DNA of 64,000 nucleotides from an uncultured Clostridia bacterium (GCA_934271235.1 CAKQQT010000014.1:1-64000), one strand, 5' to 3'; numbered from the stretch's first letter, positions 51,860-61,413 are shown. Notes: a model not told the origin generated them from the letters alone. Translations and numbers: made by a program.

Positions 51860-51911
51860 AAAAACTGCAGGCCGTCCGACATTCTCTTTGTCGTTCAGAC
51901 CTGCAGTTTTT
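51860..51911 (-). terminator. Bidirectional terminator after the PBP gene
   Basis: AAAAACTGCAGG (51860-51871) and CCTGCAGTTTTT (51900-51911) form a perfect 12-pair stem, with inner GAC/GTC pairs. T-runs exist on both strands, so it can end the minus-strand PBP transcript and plus-strand readthrough. Confidence 0.85.
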
Positions 51912-51958
51912 ATTTTTTTGCGTCTATCGCTCACCGTTCTGCACTGCGGCTTCTGCTT

Positions 51959-53335
51959 CTATTCGTCCGCAAGATACCCTGCCTTTTTCATGGCCTGCAG
52001 GACCTGATTGGCGGCAGGCCCTGCGGCAGAGGCGCCGTAGCCGCTGTTTTCGAGGCAGACAGCAAAGGCGTAGTCGCCGCTGAAACCGACGAACCAGCTG
52101 TGCGGGCTCTTGCCCTTGCCGACCTCTGCCGTACCGGTCTTGGCGTGCAGCGACAGGCCCGGATAATTGCCGTCGCCGTAATTCGCCTTGACATTGTTGC
52201 GCATCATGTCGCTGATCTGCCGCGCCGTGCCGGCCGACAAGAGCGTGACACTGCCGGCGCGCGCGCGTCCGCCGTCCTTTGCGAGCAGCGACTCCCCTTT
52301 TTCAAGCAGCGCGCTGCCGCGCAGCAGCACCGGCTTCGCGGCCTTGCCGTCGCCGGCGATCGCGCCCGCGTAGAGCATCATCGCCAACGGATTGACTTGA
52401 TCCTCAAACTGGCCGATACCCGCCCAGCCGAGGTTGAGGTCACTGCTGTCAAAGTTAAAGCTGCCGGCTGCGGTCTGAATGCCGTCGACCTCGTAAGAAG
52501 TCGTCAATCCGAGCTTTTCGGTATAGTCGTTCAGTACGCTGCCGCCCAGTTTCACCGCCAGAGAAGCGTAAGCGCCGTTGCAGGACTTGGCAAGCGCCCC
52601 GTAAAAATCCACCTTGCCGTGCGCATACGGGCAGGTGACCTTTTCCCCGTCGATCTCATAACTGCCGGTGCAGGTAAAGGTCCAGCTGTTCAGGTCTTCC
52701 AGCTGCTCGATCGCGGCAGCCGTCGTCACCAGTTTGAACACCGAGCCCGGCGGATAGGTCGCCGAAAGCGCTTTGTTCAGATAGGTTCCGCTCGGTACCG
52801 CCGCGCCGCTGTTTTCGGCCGCCGGATCCGCGGACGGACCGCTGACCATGACGAGGATCTCGCCGGTCTTCCAGTTATAGACACAGATCGCTCCGTTCCG
52901 GCCCGCAAGCGCCCGGTATGCCGCTACGTTCAGATCCGTATCGATCGTCAGCAGCAAGTCTTTTCCCGTATTCTGAAACACTCCGGTCGTGCCGAAGACT
53001 GGGTCATAGCCGATCAGCCTGCTGCGGAACGCCGTATTGGCCGCCGTCGCCACATTGCTGCCGCGATCGCCGATCACATGATAGGTCGCCCGCCGTACTT
53101 CGCTGTCGTCGCTGTAATGCATGCCGTCCGCATCGTTCTGCAGCAGCAGTCTGCCATTGCGGTCCGAAACGCTGCCTACGCGCAGCACGCCGTTCGTATA
53201 GACATGCTGATTGGCGTAAAACGCGGACCATTTGGCGCCGTTCAGTTCCAGCCGTACCACGAAGAATACCAGCCCTGCCAGCAGCACAGCCGCCATCAAG
53301 AGGCACAGGAACGCACGCTTTTCTAATTTTTTCAT
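51959..53335 (-). CDS. Penicillin-binding protein, FtsI/PbpA-type transpeptidase
   Basis: A 458-residue class B PBP that cross-links peptidoglycan. A membrane anchor lies at residues 9-28; the short dimerisation region includes SDRNGRLL. The transpeptidase motifs are Ser198-x-x-Lys201 (YPPGSVFKL), Ser251-Cys-Asn253 (AKSCNGAY) and KTG (LHAKTGTAEV). The start at 53335 (MKKLEK) overlaps the ftsW stop (ATGA); the frame is open further but upstream residues lie in the ftsW coding region. Its short length and pairing with FtsW resemble PbpA/RodA-like pairs of Clostridia and Actinobacteria. Confidence 0.92.
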   Translation of the reverse strand: MKKLEKRAFLCLLMAAVLLAGLVFFVVRLELNGAKWSAFYANQHVYTNGVLRVGSVSDRNGRLLLQNDADGMHYSDDSEVRRATYHVIGDRGSNVATAANTAFRSRLIGYDPVFGTTGVFQNTGKDLLLTIDTDLNVAAYRALAGRNGAICVYNWKTGEILVMVSGPSADPAAENSGAAVPSGTYLNKALSATYPPGSVFKLVTTAAAIEQLEDLNSWTFTCTGSYEIDGEKVTCPYAHGKVDFYGALAKSCNGAYASLAVKLGGSVLNDYTEKLGLTTSYEVDGIQTAAGSFNFDSSDLNLGWAGIGQFEDQVNPLAMMLYAGAIAGDGKAAKPVLLRGSALLEKGESLLAKDGGRARAGSVTLLSAGTARQISDMMRNNVKANYGDGNYPGLSLHAKTGTAEVGKGKSPHSWFVGFSGDYAFAVCLENSGYGASAAGPAANQVLQAMKKAGYLADE

Positions 53336-55092
53336 GATCTCGCGCCTCCCTTCACAGCCAGGCTGGCTTTTTGCCGGGTATCCGCCGACTTCAAAAAGGC
53401 CAGCAGCGCCCACGACACGATCATGCTCGTGCCGCCGTTCGAGACAAATGGGAACGTGACCCCGGTAAACGGCAGGATATCCGTGCATCCAAAGACGTTC
53501 AGGATCGTCTGGAACACGAACATGCTCATCGCGCCGCAGGCCGCGATCGTATAATAGGTCGAGCGGCCCTCCAGGATCGAGCGCACCGCGAACACCGAAA
53601 GCGTCACGATCGACAGCACCGCCAGCACTGCGATGATCAGACCCCATTCTTCGATCAAAACGCCGAAGACCATATCCGTATCCGCCGCCGGCAGATGTAC
53701 CAGCCAGCCGTTGCCGGCGCCGACGCCGACCAGTCCGCCGCTCGCCGACGCGCTGAGCGTGCGAGTCTGCTGGTAGCCGGCCGCGTCCATGACGCCTGTG
53801 TCCCAGACGTGTCCCCAAGTTTCAAAACGCTTCGCGACATAAGGCTTGAACCGCAGGATCATAAAGCCTCCCGCGGCAGCCGTGCCGACCATCAGCAGCA
53901 ACTTCGAGAACTCGCCGCTGCGCAAAAACGAGATCACCAAAAATGTCACAAAGAAGATCGCCGCTGTTCCGAAGTCGCCCATCAGTCCCAGACAGCCGAA
54001 ACAGAACGCCGCAAATCCCATGAAGATCCACAGGTTCTTTTTTTCAAACAGTTCATCCAGCGACGCCGCGCCGATCCAGATGAACGCCACCTTGACCAGC
54101 TCCGACGGCTGGAAGCTGACCGGTCCGATCGCCAGCCAGTTTTTCGCGCCGTATCCAAATGTGCCCAGCGCCAGATTGGCGATCAGGAGCAGCGCCGCGC
54201 CGCCCAGCAGCAGCCAGCGCAGTCCTTTGGAAGTTTCCAGACTGCGCAGCACGATGCACATCGCCAGCATGACAAAAACACCCAGCGCGATGGCAAAAAA
54301 TTGTTTGTACAGCTTGTCCGGGTCCGAACTCGCCACCACCGCCAGATCCAAGGTCGACAGGAAAAAGGCGATCGCTTCCATCTCAAAGCCCTCGCGTCCG
54401 CTGGCACGGACCAGCGCGACATATCCCCACATCACGAGCATCAGTCCGCCGATACAGACAAAAAGACTCTGCAGATGATCGGTACCCAGCACCAGCCACA
54501 GCTGCAGCATCGTCAAAAGCTGAAACAGCGTCAGCGCCGCCATCGTCGGTCCGATGGACATCATTTTCGTATCCGACCGACGCATCGCCGTATTGTTGTT
54601 CTGTTCTTCCAGACTGATCGGCAGCAGCGAAAACTCGGTCATACCCGTCCGCAGCACATCGCCGTAAGCCATTTTGATCGGCGGGCCGTTCTGCCCCTCC
54701 TTGCTGATCTTGATCTCTTCCAGATAGCTCCCATTCTTAGAGCCCAGGTCCTGATAGTGCCATTCGCCGCGGGTGTTGCGTGTCAGAATGCCGTGATTCC
54801 GGGAAACCGCCTCGTCATCGACCTGAATATCGCAGCTCGCGGAACGCCCGAGCACATTTTCCCAATGCGTGATCGGCACGCTGTTCTCGCGGATCAGCTC
54901 CACATCGCCGTCCTCGTCCAGTCCGTAACGGCTGATATGCAGATAAGCCCAGACCTCCGCCGGACTGCTGTTACCCCGGATCAGCGAAACGACACAGCGC
55001 ACCAGAATATAGACCGCCAGAGCTGCCAGCACCCATCTGCAGACCCCCGTATAGACTATCTGAAAGCTGATATTTTCCAGTAATTTATCCAT
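53332..55092 (-). CDS. FHA domain fused to FtsW/RodA/SpoVE polymerase
   Basis: A 586-residue membrane protein. One N-terminal helix (about 16-37) precedes a cytoplasmic FHA domain (about 65-140) with GRS (82-84), SRNH (97-100) and SKNG (118-121), the phosphothreonine-binding signature. The remainder is an SEDS glycosyltransferase with about ten helices, including FQPSELVKVAFIWIGA, TLSASASGGLVGVGAGNG, DTDMVFGVLIEEWGL and TGVTFPFVSNGGTSMI. It polymerises lipid II glycan strands for the coupled PBP. The FHA fusion suggests control by a Ser/Thr kinase such as PrkC, which is not in the window. Confidence 0.93.
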   Translation of the reverse strand: MDKLLENISFQIVYTGVCRWVLAALAVYILVRCVVSLIRGNSSPAEVWAYLHISRYGLDEDGDVELIRENSVPITHWENVLGRSASCDIQVDDEAVSRNHGILTRNTRGEWHYQDLGSKNGSYLEEIKISKEGQNGPPIKMAYGDVLRTGMTEFSLLPISLEEQNNNTAMRRSDTKMMSIGPTMAALTLFQLLTMLQLWLVLGTDHLQSLFVCIGGLMLVMWGYVALVRASGREGFEMEAIAFFLSTLDLAVVASSDPDKLYKQFFAIALGVFVMLAMCIVLRSLETSKGLRWLLLGGAALLLIANLALGTFGYGAKNWLAIGPVSFQPSELVKVAFIWIGAASLDELFEKKNLWIFMGFAAFCFGCLGLMGDFGTAAIFFVTFLVISFLRSGEFSKLLLMVGTAAAGGFMILRFKPYVAKRFETWGHVWDTGVMDAAGYQQTRTLSASASGGLVGVGAGNGWLVHLPAADTDMVFGVLIEEWGLIIAVLAVLSIVTLSVFAVRSILEGRSTYYTIAACGAMSMFVFQTILNVFGCTDILPFTGVTFPFVSNGGTSMIVSWALLAFLKSADTRQKASLAVKGGARS

Positions 55093-55135
55093 ATTCCCCT
55101 CTTCTCTGTCCGTGTACTTCTTTTTTCAGTATGAC

Positions 55136-55164
55136 AAAGCCCCTCGCACTTGTCAAGGGGCTTT
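55136..55164. terminator. Hairpin between permease and ftsW genes
   Basis: AAAGCCCCT (55136-55144) pairs with AGGGGCTTT (55156-55164) around 11 bases. It lies 80 bases past the permease stop. T-runs are weak on both strands, so termination may be partial. Confidence 0.6.
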
Positions 55165-55244
55165 CGATTTTCGGTTATGTACTCTTTTGGCGCCTGGCGC
55201 CGCATCCTGCGGATCGATCCGCAGAAACGGTTTTCACGAGAAAA

Positions 55245-56687
55245 CTACTTTTTCTCGCCTTTATTGCGATAAAGGGACAGTCCCCAGATCAGAACTACGA
55301 CGAAGAAGATCAGGTAGAACACGATCGGACAGGAGAACGTACCGTTTTCTTTGGCTGCCAGATACGGCTGCACGCCGTGCGCGTAGATCGCCGCGAATAC
55401 CATGAAAACACTTCCGCACAGGCCGAGGATCGGCATCAGGAATCTTCTGACTCCGTTCAGGTCGGTCGCTTTTTTCATAAACATGATGAAGATCGGAATA
55501 TACAGCGCGTAGATCGTAACGATCGGCAGCTCGGAAGAGTCGAAGCTGAACAGCCCGAACCAGCTGAAAGCCGCGAGGTTGGATCCGTAAAAGAAGAAGA
55601 ACCAGAACCCGCAGAGCAGCAGTCCGAAGATTGATGCGTTGTTCGGCATATTCGTCACCTTGTCGACCTGCTTGAACATTTCCGGATGCGGGCCCTCATT
55701 TCTGACCGCTACCGCGTAAACGCCTCTGGTGCATCCCAGCATCAACCCATTTAAGGTTCCCATGCAAGAGATGGCCACAAACAAGTTCAGAATATTTCCG
55801 AACGCGCCGCCGAAAATATTCAGATAGGCTACTGTCGCGCCTTCATTCATCAGATCATTCACCGTCGCGCCGCCGGCAACGCCGATATAGTAGAACAGGT
55901 AGATCGCCACGATGATAATACCGCCGGAGATCAGTGCGATCGGAAGATTCTTTTTCGCGTCCTTGAGTTCCGCGTTGATCGAGGTCGCGATGATCCATCC
56001 TTCATACGCGAACGCTGTTGCTACGATCGCGCCGAACAGCGGATTTCCGGTCGTTGCCGTTCCCGGATTGGCCATATTTTCAACCAGTACACCATTGCCG
56101 GAAACCAGTCCGACAATAATTCCTACAACGGCCATCAGCACCAGCGGGATCAGTTTGATGATCGTGGTCGCGACCTGAAAATGACCGGCGATCTTCGGTG
56201 ACAGCGCGTTGATCGCGTAAGCCGCGCAGAGGAAAAGCACCGACAGCGCCATGCATTCCGGTCCGATGACGCAGCCGCCCTCTGACGCCGGGACCACCAG
56301 CCGGAACGTGTCCGGGAACGCGGATGTCAGGAACACCAGCGTATAACGCGCGGACAGCCATGCCAGCACGGAAGTCAATGTCGGATAATAGATGATTGTC
56401 AAAAACCATCCGACCACGTAGCCGTATTTGCGGCCGACTGTCGCTTCGGCATAGTCTACGATACCGTTTACTTTTTCATACTTGGTCGCCATGATCGAAA
56501 ACGCAGCAATACAGCAGAGCATGATCGCACCGCCGATCAGCCACGCCCAGATACCCATAACCATGTTTCCTTCTGTCTTCTGCAGGATCGTTTGTGCCTT
56601 GAAGAAGACTCCTGAGCCGACTACAATGCCGACTACCATACAGATCGCCGTCAGCAATCCGTACTTTTTGTGAAGACCATTTTCCAT
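55245..56687 (-). CDS. APC-family amino acid permease
   Basis: A 480-residue transporter with about 12 hydrophobic helices. The first helix has the APC glycine motif VVGIVVGSGVFFKAQTIL; YAEATVGRKYGYVVGWF and AYEGWIIATSINAELKDAKKNLPIALISGG are family hallmarks. It imports or exchanges an amino acid; the substrate is not predictable. It is a single transcription unit, AAGGAG ahead of the start, and 150 bases from ftsW. Confidence 0.9.
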   Translation of the reverse strand: MENGLHKKYGLLTAICMVVGIVVGSGVFFKAQTILQKTEGNMVMGIWAWLIGGAIMLCCIAAFSIMATKYEKVNGIVDYAEATVGRKYGYVVGWFLTIIYYPTLTSVLAWLSARYTLVFLTSAFPDTFRLVVPASEGGCVIGPECMALSVLFLCAAYAINALSPKIAGHFQVATTIIKLIPLVLMAVVGIIVGLVSGNGVLVENMANPGTATTGNPLFGAIVATAFAYEGWIIATSINAELKDAKKNLPIALISGGIIIVAIYLFYYIGVAGGATVNDLMNEGATVAYLNIFGGAFGNILNLFVAISCMGTLNGLMLGCTRGVYAVAVRNEGPHPEMFKQVDKVTNMPNNASIFGLLLCGFWFFFFYGSNLAAFSWFGLFSFDSSELPIVTIYALYIPIFIMFMKKATDLNGVRRFLMPILGLCGSVFMVFAAIYAHGVQPYLAAKENGTFSCPIVFYLIFFVVVLIWGLSLYRNKGEKK

Positions 56688-56891
56688 CTTTCTCTCCTTA
56701 AAATCTCAGTATTATGTGTCATGATCCTTTGTGAAGTTTTCATAATCAAGTAAATTTTTCTGAAAATTGTTAAAAAGCATAATTATTTCAGAATTCTTTT
56801 CGGCATTTTTCACATTTTTTCAATAAACATGTTAATATTTTACCATAAATACCTAGTTCGCACAAGGTTTTTGTTGATTTCATTTCTCCTA

Positions 56892-56920
56892 TTTACGAAA
56901 ATGGGCAAATGGAGTATAAT
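56892..56920 (+). promoter_or_regulatory. Promoter of the CAP/FN3 gene
   Basis: TTTACG (56892-56897), a 17-base spacer and a perfect TATAAT (56915-56920) stand 39 bases before the start codon. Confidence 0.75.
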
Positions 56921-56958
56921 AGAGTCAGTATGAAAGGGGAAAATCTAGGGGAACGAAT

Positions 56959-58611
56959 ATGAAAAAAACTAAGAACATCCATCCGCGGATGCCGCGTCTG
57001 CTCCGCTGCCTGCCGCTGCTCGGACTGTCAGCAGTCCTCGTCTTTACCGCTCTGCCGCAGCCGGCCTTTGCCGCAGTCTCCGGCGCGTCCGGCGCGCAGT
57101 CATCCGCGATCACCGTCCATACACCGAGTCGTGAGGAGATCGTCAAATACATGCAGGAGCATCCGACCGGTGACATCTACTTCGATGAAGACGGCAAGTC
57201 GACCGGCAAGGTACATGAGACCGCGTACGAAACGGTTCCGAGCACCGAAGCGCCTTATGCCGCAGGCAGACTTGCCGAAGCGGAAGAAGCCGCCGCGCTG
57301 AACACGATCAAAACGATCCGTTATATCGCCGGCATTTCCGATAACCTTTACATTTCGGAGGAATACACCCAGCTGGCACAGGCCTCGGCGCTCGTCAACT
57401 ATGTCAACGGCAAACTGACGCATACGCCGTCCCAGCCGTCCGGCATGGAACTGACACTGGCGCAGAAGGGCCGCGAAGGCTCGCAGCGTTCCAACATTTC
57501 CTGGACCGAATGGCAGGAAAACAGCCTCAAGTGGTCCATCCTCAGCGGCTGGATGGACGACAGCGACGCAAGCAATATCAGCCTGCTCGGACATCGCCGC
57601 TGGATCCTCAATCCGGCCATGAGCATGACCGGCTTCGGTTCCGTCACCGGCAGCAAGGGCACCTATCAGGCCATGTATGTTTACGATAAGGAAAACCGGG
57701 ACAGTGACTATACCGGCGTCTGCTGGCCGGCCCGCAATATGCCGACCAGTTATTTCAGCGCATCCTCCGCATGGAGCATTTCCCTGGGAAAAGAACTGGA
57801 TCCCGCCGGCGTGGTCGTATCCATGGTCCGTTTTTCGGACGGCAAGTCGTGGACCTTCAGTTCTTTCTCGGCTGACGGAGATTTTTATGTCAACAACTCG
57901 GCCTATGGCCAGAAGGGCTGCATCATCTTCCGTCCTGCCGGCATCGACGGATACAAAAACGGCGATCGTTTCTTCGTTTATATCGCCGGTCTGGACGAAC
58001 CGATCAGTTATGAGGTCAGCTTCTTCGACGCGGAGCATTTTTATTCCACGAGCGCGCCGACTGCGGATACGCCGGGATGCAACGAATTCGGCGATCCGGT
58101 CCTGACCTGGACCATGCCGGAAAACGCGGAGCGCTGCAACCTTTACCGCAGATGTGCAGGCGGCAAATGGCAGCTGATCGCTTCGGAGCTGGATGAACCG
58201 TTCTTTGAAGACGCTTCTGCCGGCCGCGGCATCAAGTACTATTATCGGCTGACATCCCTGCGTACAGTCGGCGGCACGGACTACGAAAGCTTTCCGTCCG
58301 CGGCAGTCTCGATCACTACGAGCCTGCGCAAGCCGACCTTCTCGTCCCTGCGTTCTGCCGGTCACGGCATGAACATGCTGAAATGGAAATCGGTCTCCAA
58401 GGCCTCCGGATACAAAGTCTACCGCCGCGCCAAGACCGGTTCCAAATGGTCAAAATGGACGCTGGTCAAGACGACGAACACGCTTTCCTACCGCGATGTC
58501 AAAGCAAAACCGGGAACGACCTACGAATATCGCGTGCGCGCTTACCGCACCTATTATAAAAATGTGGTCAACGGAACCTATTCCGTGAAAAAAGCGATCC
58601 GTACCCGTTGA
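56959..58611 (+). CDS. Secreted CAP-domain protein with FN3 repeats
   Basis: A 550-residue secreted protein. The signal peptide covers residues 1-39 (LLRCLPLLGLSAVLVFTALPQPAFAA). A CAP (SCP/PR1-like) domain spans about 100-300; LLGHRRWILNPAMSMTGFG holds its typical histidine block. FN3-like modules fill about 365-550 (VLTWTMPENAERCNLYRR; MLKWKSVSKASGYKVYRRA; YEYRVRAYRT). There is no LPxTG signal. The FN3 modules resemble those of the ICE-borne secreted protein at 7358-8356. GGGGAACG precedes the start. Confidence 0.85.
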   Translation: MKKTKNIHPRMPRLLRCLPLLGLSAVLVFTALPQPAFAAVSGASGAQSSAITVHTPSREEIVKYMQEHPTGDIYFDEDGKSTGKVHETAYETVPSTEAPYAAGRLAEAEEAAALNTIKTIRYIAGISDNLYISEEYTQLAQASALVNYVNGKLTHTPSQPSGMELTLAQKGREGSQRSNISWTEWQENSLKWSILSGWMDDSDASNISLLGHRRWILNPAMSMTGFGSVTGSKGTYQAMYVYDKENRDSDYTGVCWPARNMPTSYFSASSAWSISLGKELDPAGVVVSMVRFSDGKSWTFSSFSADGDFYVNNSAYGQKGCIIFRPAGIDGYKNGDRFFVYIAGLDEPISYEVSFFDAEHFYSTSAPTADTPGCNEFGDPVLTWTMPENAERCNLYRRCAGGKWQLIASELDEPFFEDASAGRGIKYYYRLTSLRTVGGTDYESFPSAAVSITTSLRKPTFSSLRSAGHGMNMLKWKSVSKASGYKVYRRAKTGSKWSKWTLVKTTNTLSYRDVKAKPGTTYEYRVRAYRTYYKNVVNGTYSVKKAIRTR

Positions 58612-58642
58612 ACCACATCCAGAAAGGCGATCAGGATTTTTC

Positions 58643-59959
58643 ATGGATGAAAACAACAAACGAAACGCATTAAACCAGTTATTTCAGGAATTCTGTCCGA
58701 ACGGCGCATTCCGCAAAATGATCTTTTCCGACAAGCGTAAAAAATCGCTTGCGTTCCAGAAGGTCACCCTGCGGCCGATCCAAGTCGGCGGCAGGCTTTG
58801 CTGTCAGGCAGAATACACCTATCCGAAAAAAGTGACGCATCAAAACCTGCCGCTTCCCGAAGCGGCAGATTTCTGTCTGCAGCTCTGCACCGACGCTTTC
58901 AAGCAGATCAACATCTTCACGGAGACCGAGCAGATCCAAGTGCTGGCCGCCAAACCGGAGCGGCCTGCCATCCGCCGCAGACCGGCGGCGGATGCAGCCA
59001 GGCACCCCGGCGCAGAGCCGTCCGGTAAGGCGACGCAGCCTCTGCGCGCCCCTTTCTCGGCATGCGTACAGACCGGCAGCCAGCCGAATACTCTCACGGC
59101 TGCCGTTTCTCCGCTCCCTGCATCCGTGCCCGGCGCGCCTGCACTGTCCCATAACCGGCAGAAACACTACCGGATCCCGGACGGCGTCCCTTGCGATTTT
59201 CTGATCCGTCTCGGCGTCATGAGTCCGGAAGGAAAGGTTTTTCCGAAAGCCTACGCAAAGTTCCGTCAGATCAACCGTTATCTCGAGATCGTTGAGGATG
59301 TTTTCCCGGCTCTGCCGACAGACCGCACGCTGCGTATCATCGACTTCGGCTGCGGCAAGGCCTATCTGACCTTTGCGATCTATTATTATCTCAAAGTGCT
59401 CAAGGGACGCGATGTGGAGATCATCGGCCTGGATCTGAAGGAAGATGTCATCGACTTCTGCAATCAGGTCGCCGCGGATCTCGGTTATCAGGAGCTCAAG
59501 TTCCTCAAAGGCGATATCGCGGACTACACCAACGACCATGCGGACATGGTGGTAACGCTGCATGCCTGCGACACCGCAACGGATTACGCGCTGATCAACG
59601 CTGTCAAATGGAACACCAAGGTCATCCTCAGCGTGCCTTGCTGCCAGCATGAGCTGTTCAAGCAGATCAAAAATGACCTGCATCAGCCGATGCTCAAGCA
59701 TGGCATCCTCAAAGATCGCCTGACCGAATATCTGACAGACGGGCTTCGCGGTCTCAAACTGGAAGCCTGCGGCTACAACGTGGCGATGATCGAATTTACC
59801 AGCCTGGAGCACACAGCCCGCAATATCCTGATCAAAGCCGTGCGTTCCAACGCCGTCGGCTCCGCCGCAAAAGCAAAAAAAGAAGCCGCGCAGCGCCAAT
59901 ACGAAGCGCTGCGGGACTTCTATCATGTACACCCGACCATCGAGCAGTTGACGGAATAG
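58643..59959 (+). CDS. Class I SAM methyltransferase, METTL25/RRNAD1-like
   Basis: A 438-residue methyltransferase. The N-terminal 100 residues form a distinct domain; an Ala/Pro-rich linker runs at about 110-175. The Rossmann domain shows motif I LRIIDFGCGKAYLTF, acidic loop IIGLDLKEDVIDFC and the characteristic MVVTLHACDTATDYALINA plus LSVPCCQHEL. The LHAC-D-TD pattern matches the Methyltransf_32 group (METTL25/RRNAD1), suggested to act on RNA or protein; the bacterial target is unknown. It is 31 bases downstream of the CAP gene and probably co-transcribed. Confidence 0.85.
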   Translation: MDENNKRNALNQLFQEFCPNGAFRKMIFSDKRKKSLAFQKVTLRPIQVGGRLCCQAEYTYPKKVTHQNLPLPEAADFCLQLCTDAFKQINIFTETEQIQVLAAKPERPAIRRRPAADAARHPGAEPSGKATQPLRAPFSACVQTGSQPNTLTAAVSPLPASVPGAPALSHNRQKHYRIPDGVPCDFLIRLGVMSPEGKVFPKAYAKFRQINRYLEIVEDVFPALPTDRTLRIIDFGCGKAYLTFAIYYYLKVLKGRDVEIIGLDLKEDVIDFCNQVAADLGYQELKFLKGDIADYTNDHADMVVTLHACDTATDYALINAVKWNTKVILSVPCCQHELFKQIKNDLHQPMLKHGILKDRLTEYLTDGLRGLKLEACGYNVAMIEFTSLEHTARNILIKAVRSNAVGSAAKAKKEAAQRQYEALRDFYHVHPTIEQLTE

Positions 59960-60132
59960 TCAGCTGCTTTTTATATTGGAATGTTTCTTTGCGCAAGAGT
60001 TCCCTCTCTTGCGGAGTCCTCCTGCTCGGAAAGCTTCTTCTCCTGCAATATCGCTCTGCCGCAAATTTTTCATTCCCGTGGGATTCCCCCCGTCTGTGAA
60101 TTTTCTTTTTCTCACAGGATCTTCAAAAAAAA

Positions 60133-60391
60133 TGTATAGTCTTGCTATCTTTTTGCGTTTTCGATCAAAAAAAAGCATGCCGGAGCACTTCTGTCCTCAG
60201 TTTTATCCCCTTGACAGTCTTTTCTTCCCGCTTGCTTCCTCTTTTTTCTACAAGTTTCGACATTTTCCGAGTGTTTTCAACAGTTTTTTCGCGTGCACCT
60301 GCGCCCTCACCGTCCTGCTGCCGATGCGTTTGCTTCTGCTTCATGCTTTTTTTCAGCTCAAATTGCGATTTAGATCTAGTTCTATGCAGCA
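60133..60391 (+). repeat. MITE-like element, copy B
   Basis: About 259 bases, the full-length relative of copy A (44463-44725): both ends, the GATCAAAAAAAAGCAT block and the right-end GATTTAGATCTAGTTCTATG are shared. Its own ends are imperfect inverted repeats of about 45-50 bases. It occupies half of the 553-base gap between the methyltransferase gene and tRNA-Ser; the rest of that gap holds only the tRNA terminator. Confidence 0.75.
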
Positions 60392-60475
60392 AAGTTTTAT
60401 CGCGAGGTTCTGTTGATCTCGCAAGACATCGGGCTCCGCGCTCTCAAAGGAGCCCACTGTTCACGATTCCAAAAA

Positions 60476-60506
60476 CGGCAAAACGGAAGTGATTGCTCAC
60501 TTCCGT
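60476..60506 (-). terminator. Terminator of tRNA-Ser
   Basis: ACGGAAGTGA and TCACTTCCGT form a perfect ten-pair stem with a four-base loop (60483-60506), followed on the minus strand by TTTGCCGTTTTT. Confidence 0.85.
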
Positions 60507-60512
60507 CTCGTA

Positions 60513-60600
60513 TGGCGGAGGACATGGGACTCGAACCCACGGGGCTGTTACACCTTACTTGATTTCCAATCAAGCTCCTTAGCCACTCGGTCAATCCTCC
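60513..60600 (-). tRNA. tRNA-Ser (anticodon GGA)
   Basis: An 88-base class II tRNA with encoded CCA. Acceptor GGAGGAT pairs with GTCCTCC; the anticodon stem-loop is TTGAT-TTGGAAA-ATCAA giving GGA; a long variable arm (TAAGGTGTAACAGCCCC) is present; the T-loop is TTCGAGT. A GTGTCTC/GAGACAC hairpin (60607-60623) lies just 5' of it. Confidence 0.94.
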
Positions 60601-60780
60601 AAGTTTGTGTCTCTGCGAGACACCTTTATTACTATAGCATATTTCACCGCAGTTTGCAAGCAAAATTTCGACAAAGCCGCATTTTTTCTTTCAGCAAAAC
60701 CGCATTTTTTTTCATAGCTTTCTGCGGCCTGCTTCCGCAGGCTTTGCACGACATTTTCCCGCCGCGCGATCCGATTCCCG

Positions 60781-61392
60781 CTAGATAAAATGCGTCGGCG
60801 CAAAGAACTTCATGTTCGCGCCTTCATCGAAGACCAGCACATCCTTCGGCATCGTACAGATGCGATAGGTCACGAACAGATCGCCGACCGCGCCGCTGAC
60901 ATTGAGGATCTGGATCCCGTAAAGATACCACCAGTAGCTCTGCGGCACATCTTTCAGCAGTAAGGTCAGCACAAGACCCCAGACTGCGACCGGCGCCAGC
61001 GCGATGATGATGTACGCGGTCTTTCCGAAGAAAAAACGGCTGCCTGCGTATGCAAGTCCGGCTTTCAGCTCAAACCCGTACTGAGCCGGCACGCCCGTAA
61101 AATATTTTATGCACATGCCGTGTACGCCCTCATGCAGCAGCAGATAAACCAGCATGCCGACCAGCATCGCCAGCAGTGCGATCACGATCTGCAGCGGCGG
61201 CATCGAAACCGCCGCTTTCAGCGAATGCCCCGACAGCGCAGCCGCGATCATCGCGGCTGTGACCGCAAGTCCGCAGACTGCGATCCGTTTCTGCAGCTTC
61301 GGATCCTTGCTGAAATCGATCACTTCATAAAGCTCATAGCCCGGCGGCAGTGTCTCGCAGGCATATTGCCTTTTTTTCTTCTGCTTGTCCAT
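60781..61392 (-). CDS. DUF3267 membrane protein (zinc metalloprotease-like)
   Basis: A 203-residue protein with four or five hydrophobic helices. HEGVH at 87-91, inside LVYLLLHEGVHGMCIKYFTG, is the HExxH zinc motif of the DUF3267/M50-like group; a later acidic residue probably completes the site. The function is unknown; related proteins are intramembrane proteases. It lies 21 bases after thrC and may be co-transcribed with it. Confidence 0.82.
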   Translation of the reverse strand: MDKQKKKRQYACETLPPGYELYEVIDFSKDPKLQKRIAVCGLAVTAAMIAAALSGHSLKAAVSMPPLQIVIALLAMLVGMLVYLLLHEGVHGMCIKYFTGVPAQYGFELKAGLAYAGSRFFFGKTAYIIIALAPVAVWGLVLTLLLKDVPQSYWWYLYGIQILNVSGAVGDLFVTYRICTMPKDVLVFDEGANMKFFAPTHFI

Positions 61393-61413
61393 TCTCTTTT
61401 CCTCTTTATCTGC

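Larger units (their letters stand above)
51320..51958. other. 639-base gap: repeats, inverted-repeat element, terminator
   Basis: No gene is evident. Contents in order: a hairpin GGAGCGG/CCGCTCC (51334-51364) after the aldolase stop, without a T-run; a 25-base direct repeat (51385-51437); a 317-base element with perfect 20-base ends (51459-51775); GTTTTCGCCGG-type short repeats; and the terminator of the PBP gene (51860-51911). Confidence 0.75.

Noticed and set aside
53371..55083. 570-codon plus-strand frame opposite ftsW
   Set aside because: Its product is His/Arg/Gln-rich low complexity, the mirror of the FHA-FtsW gene. Not a gene.
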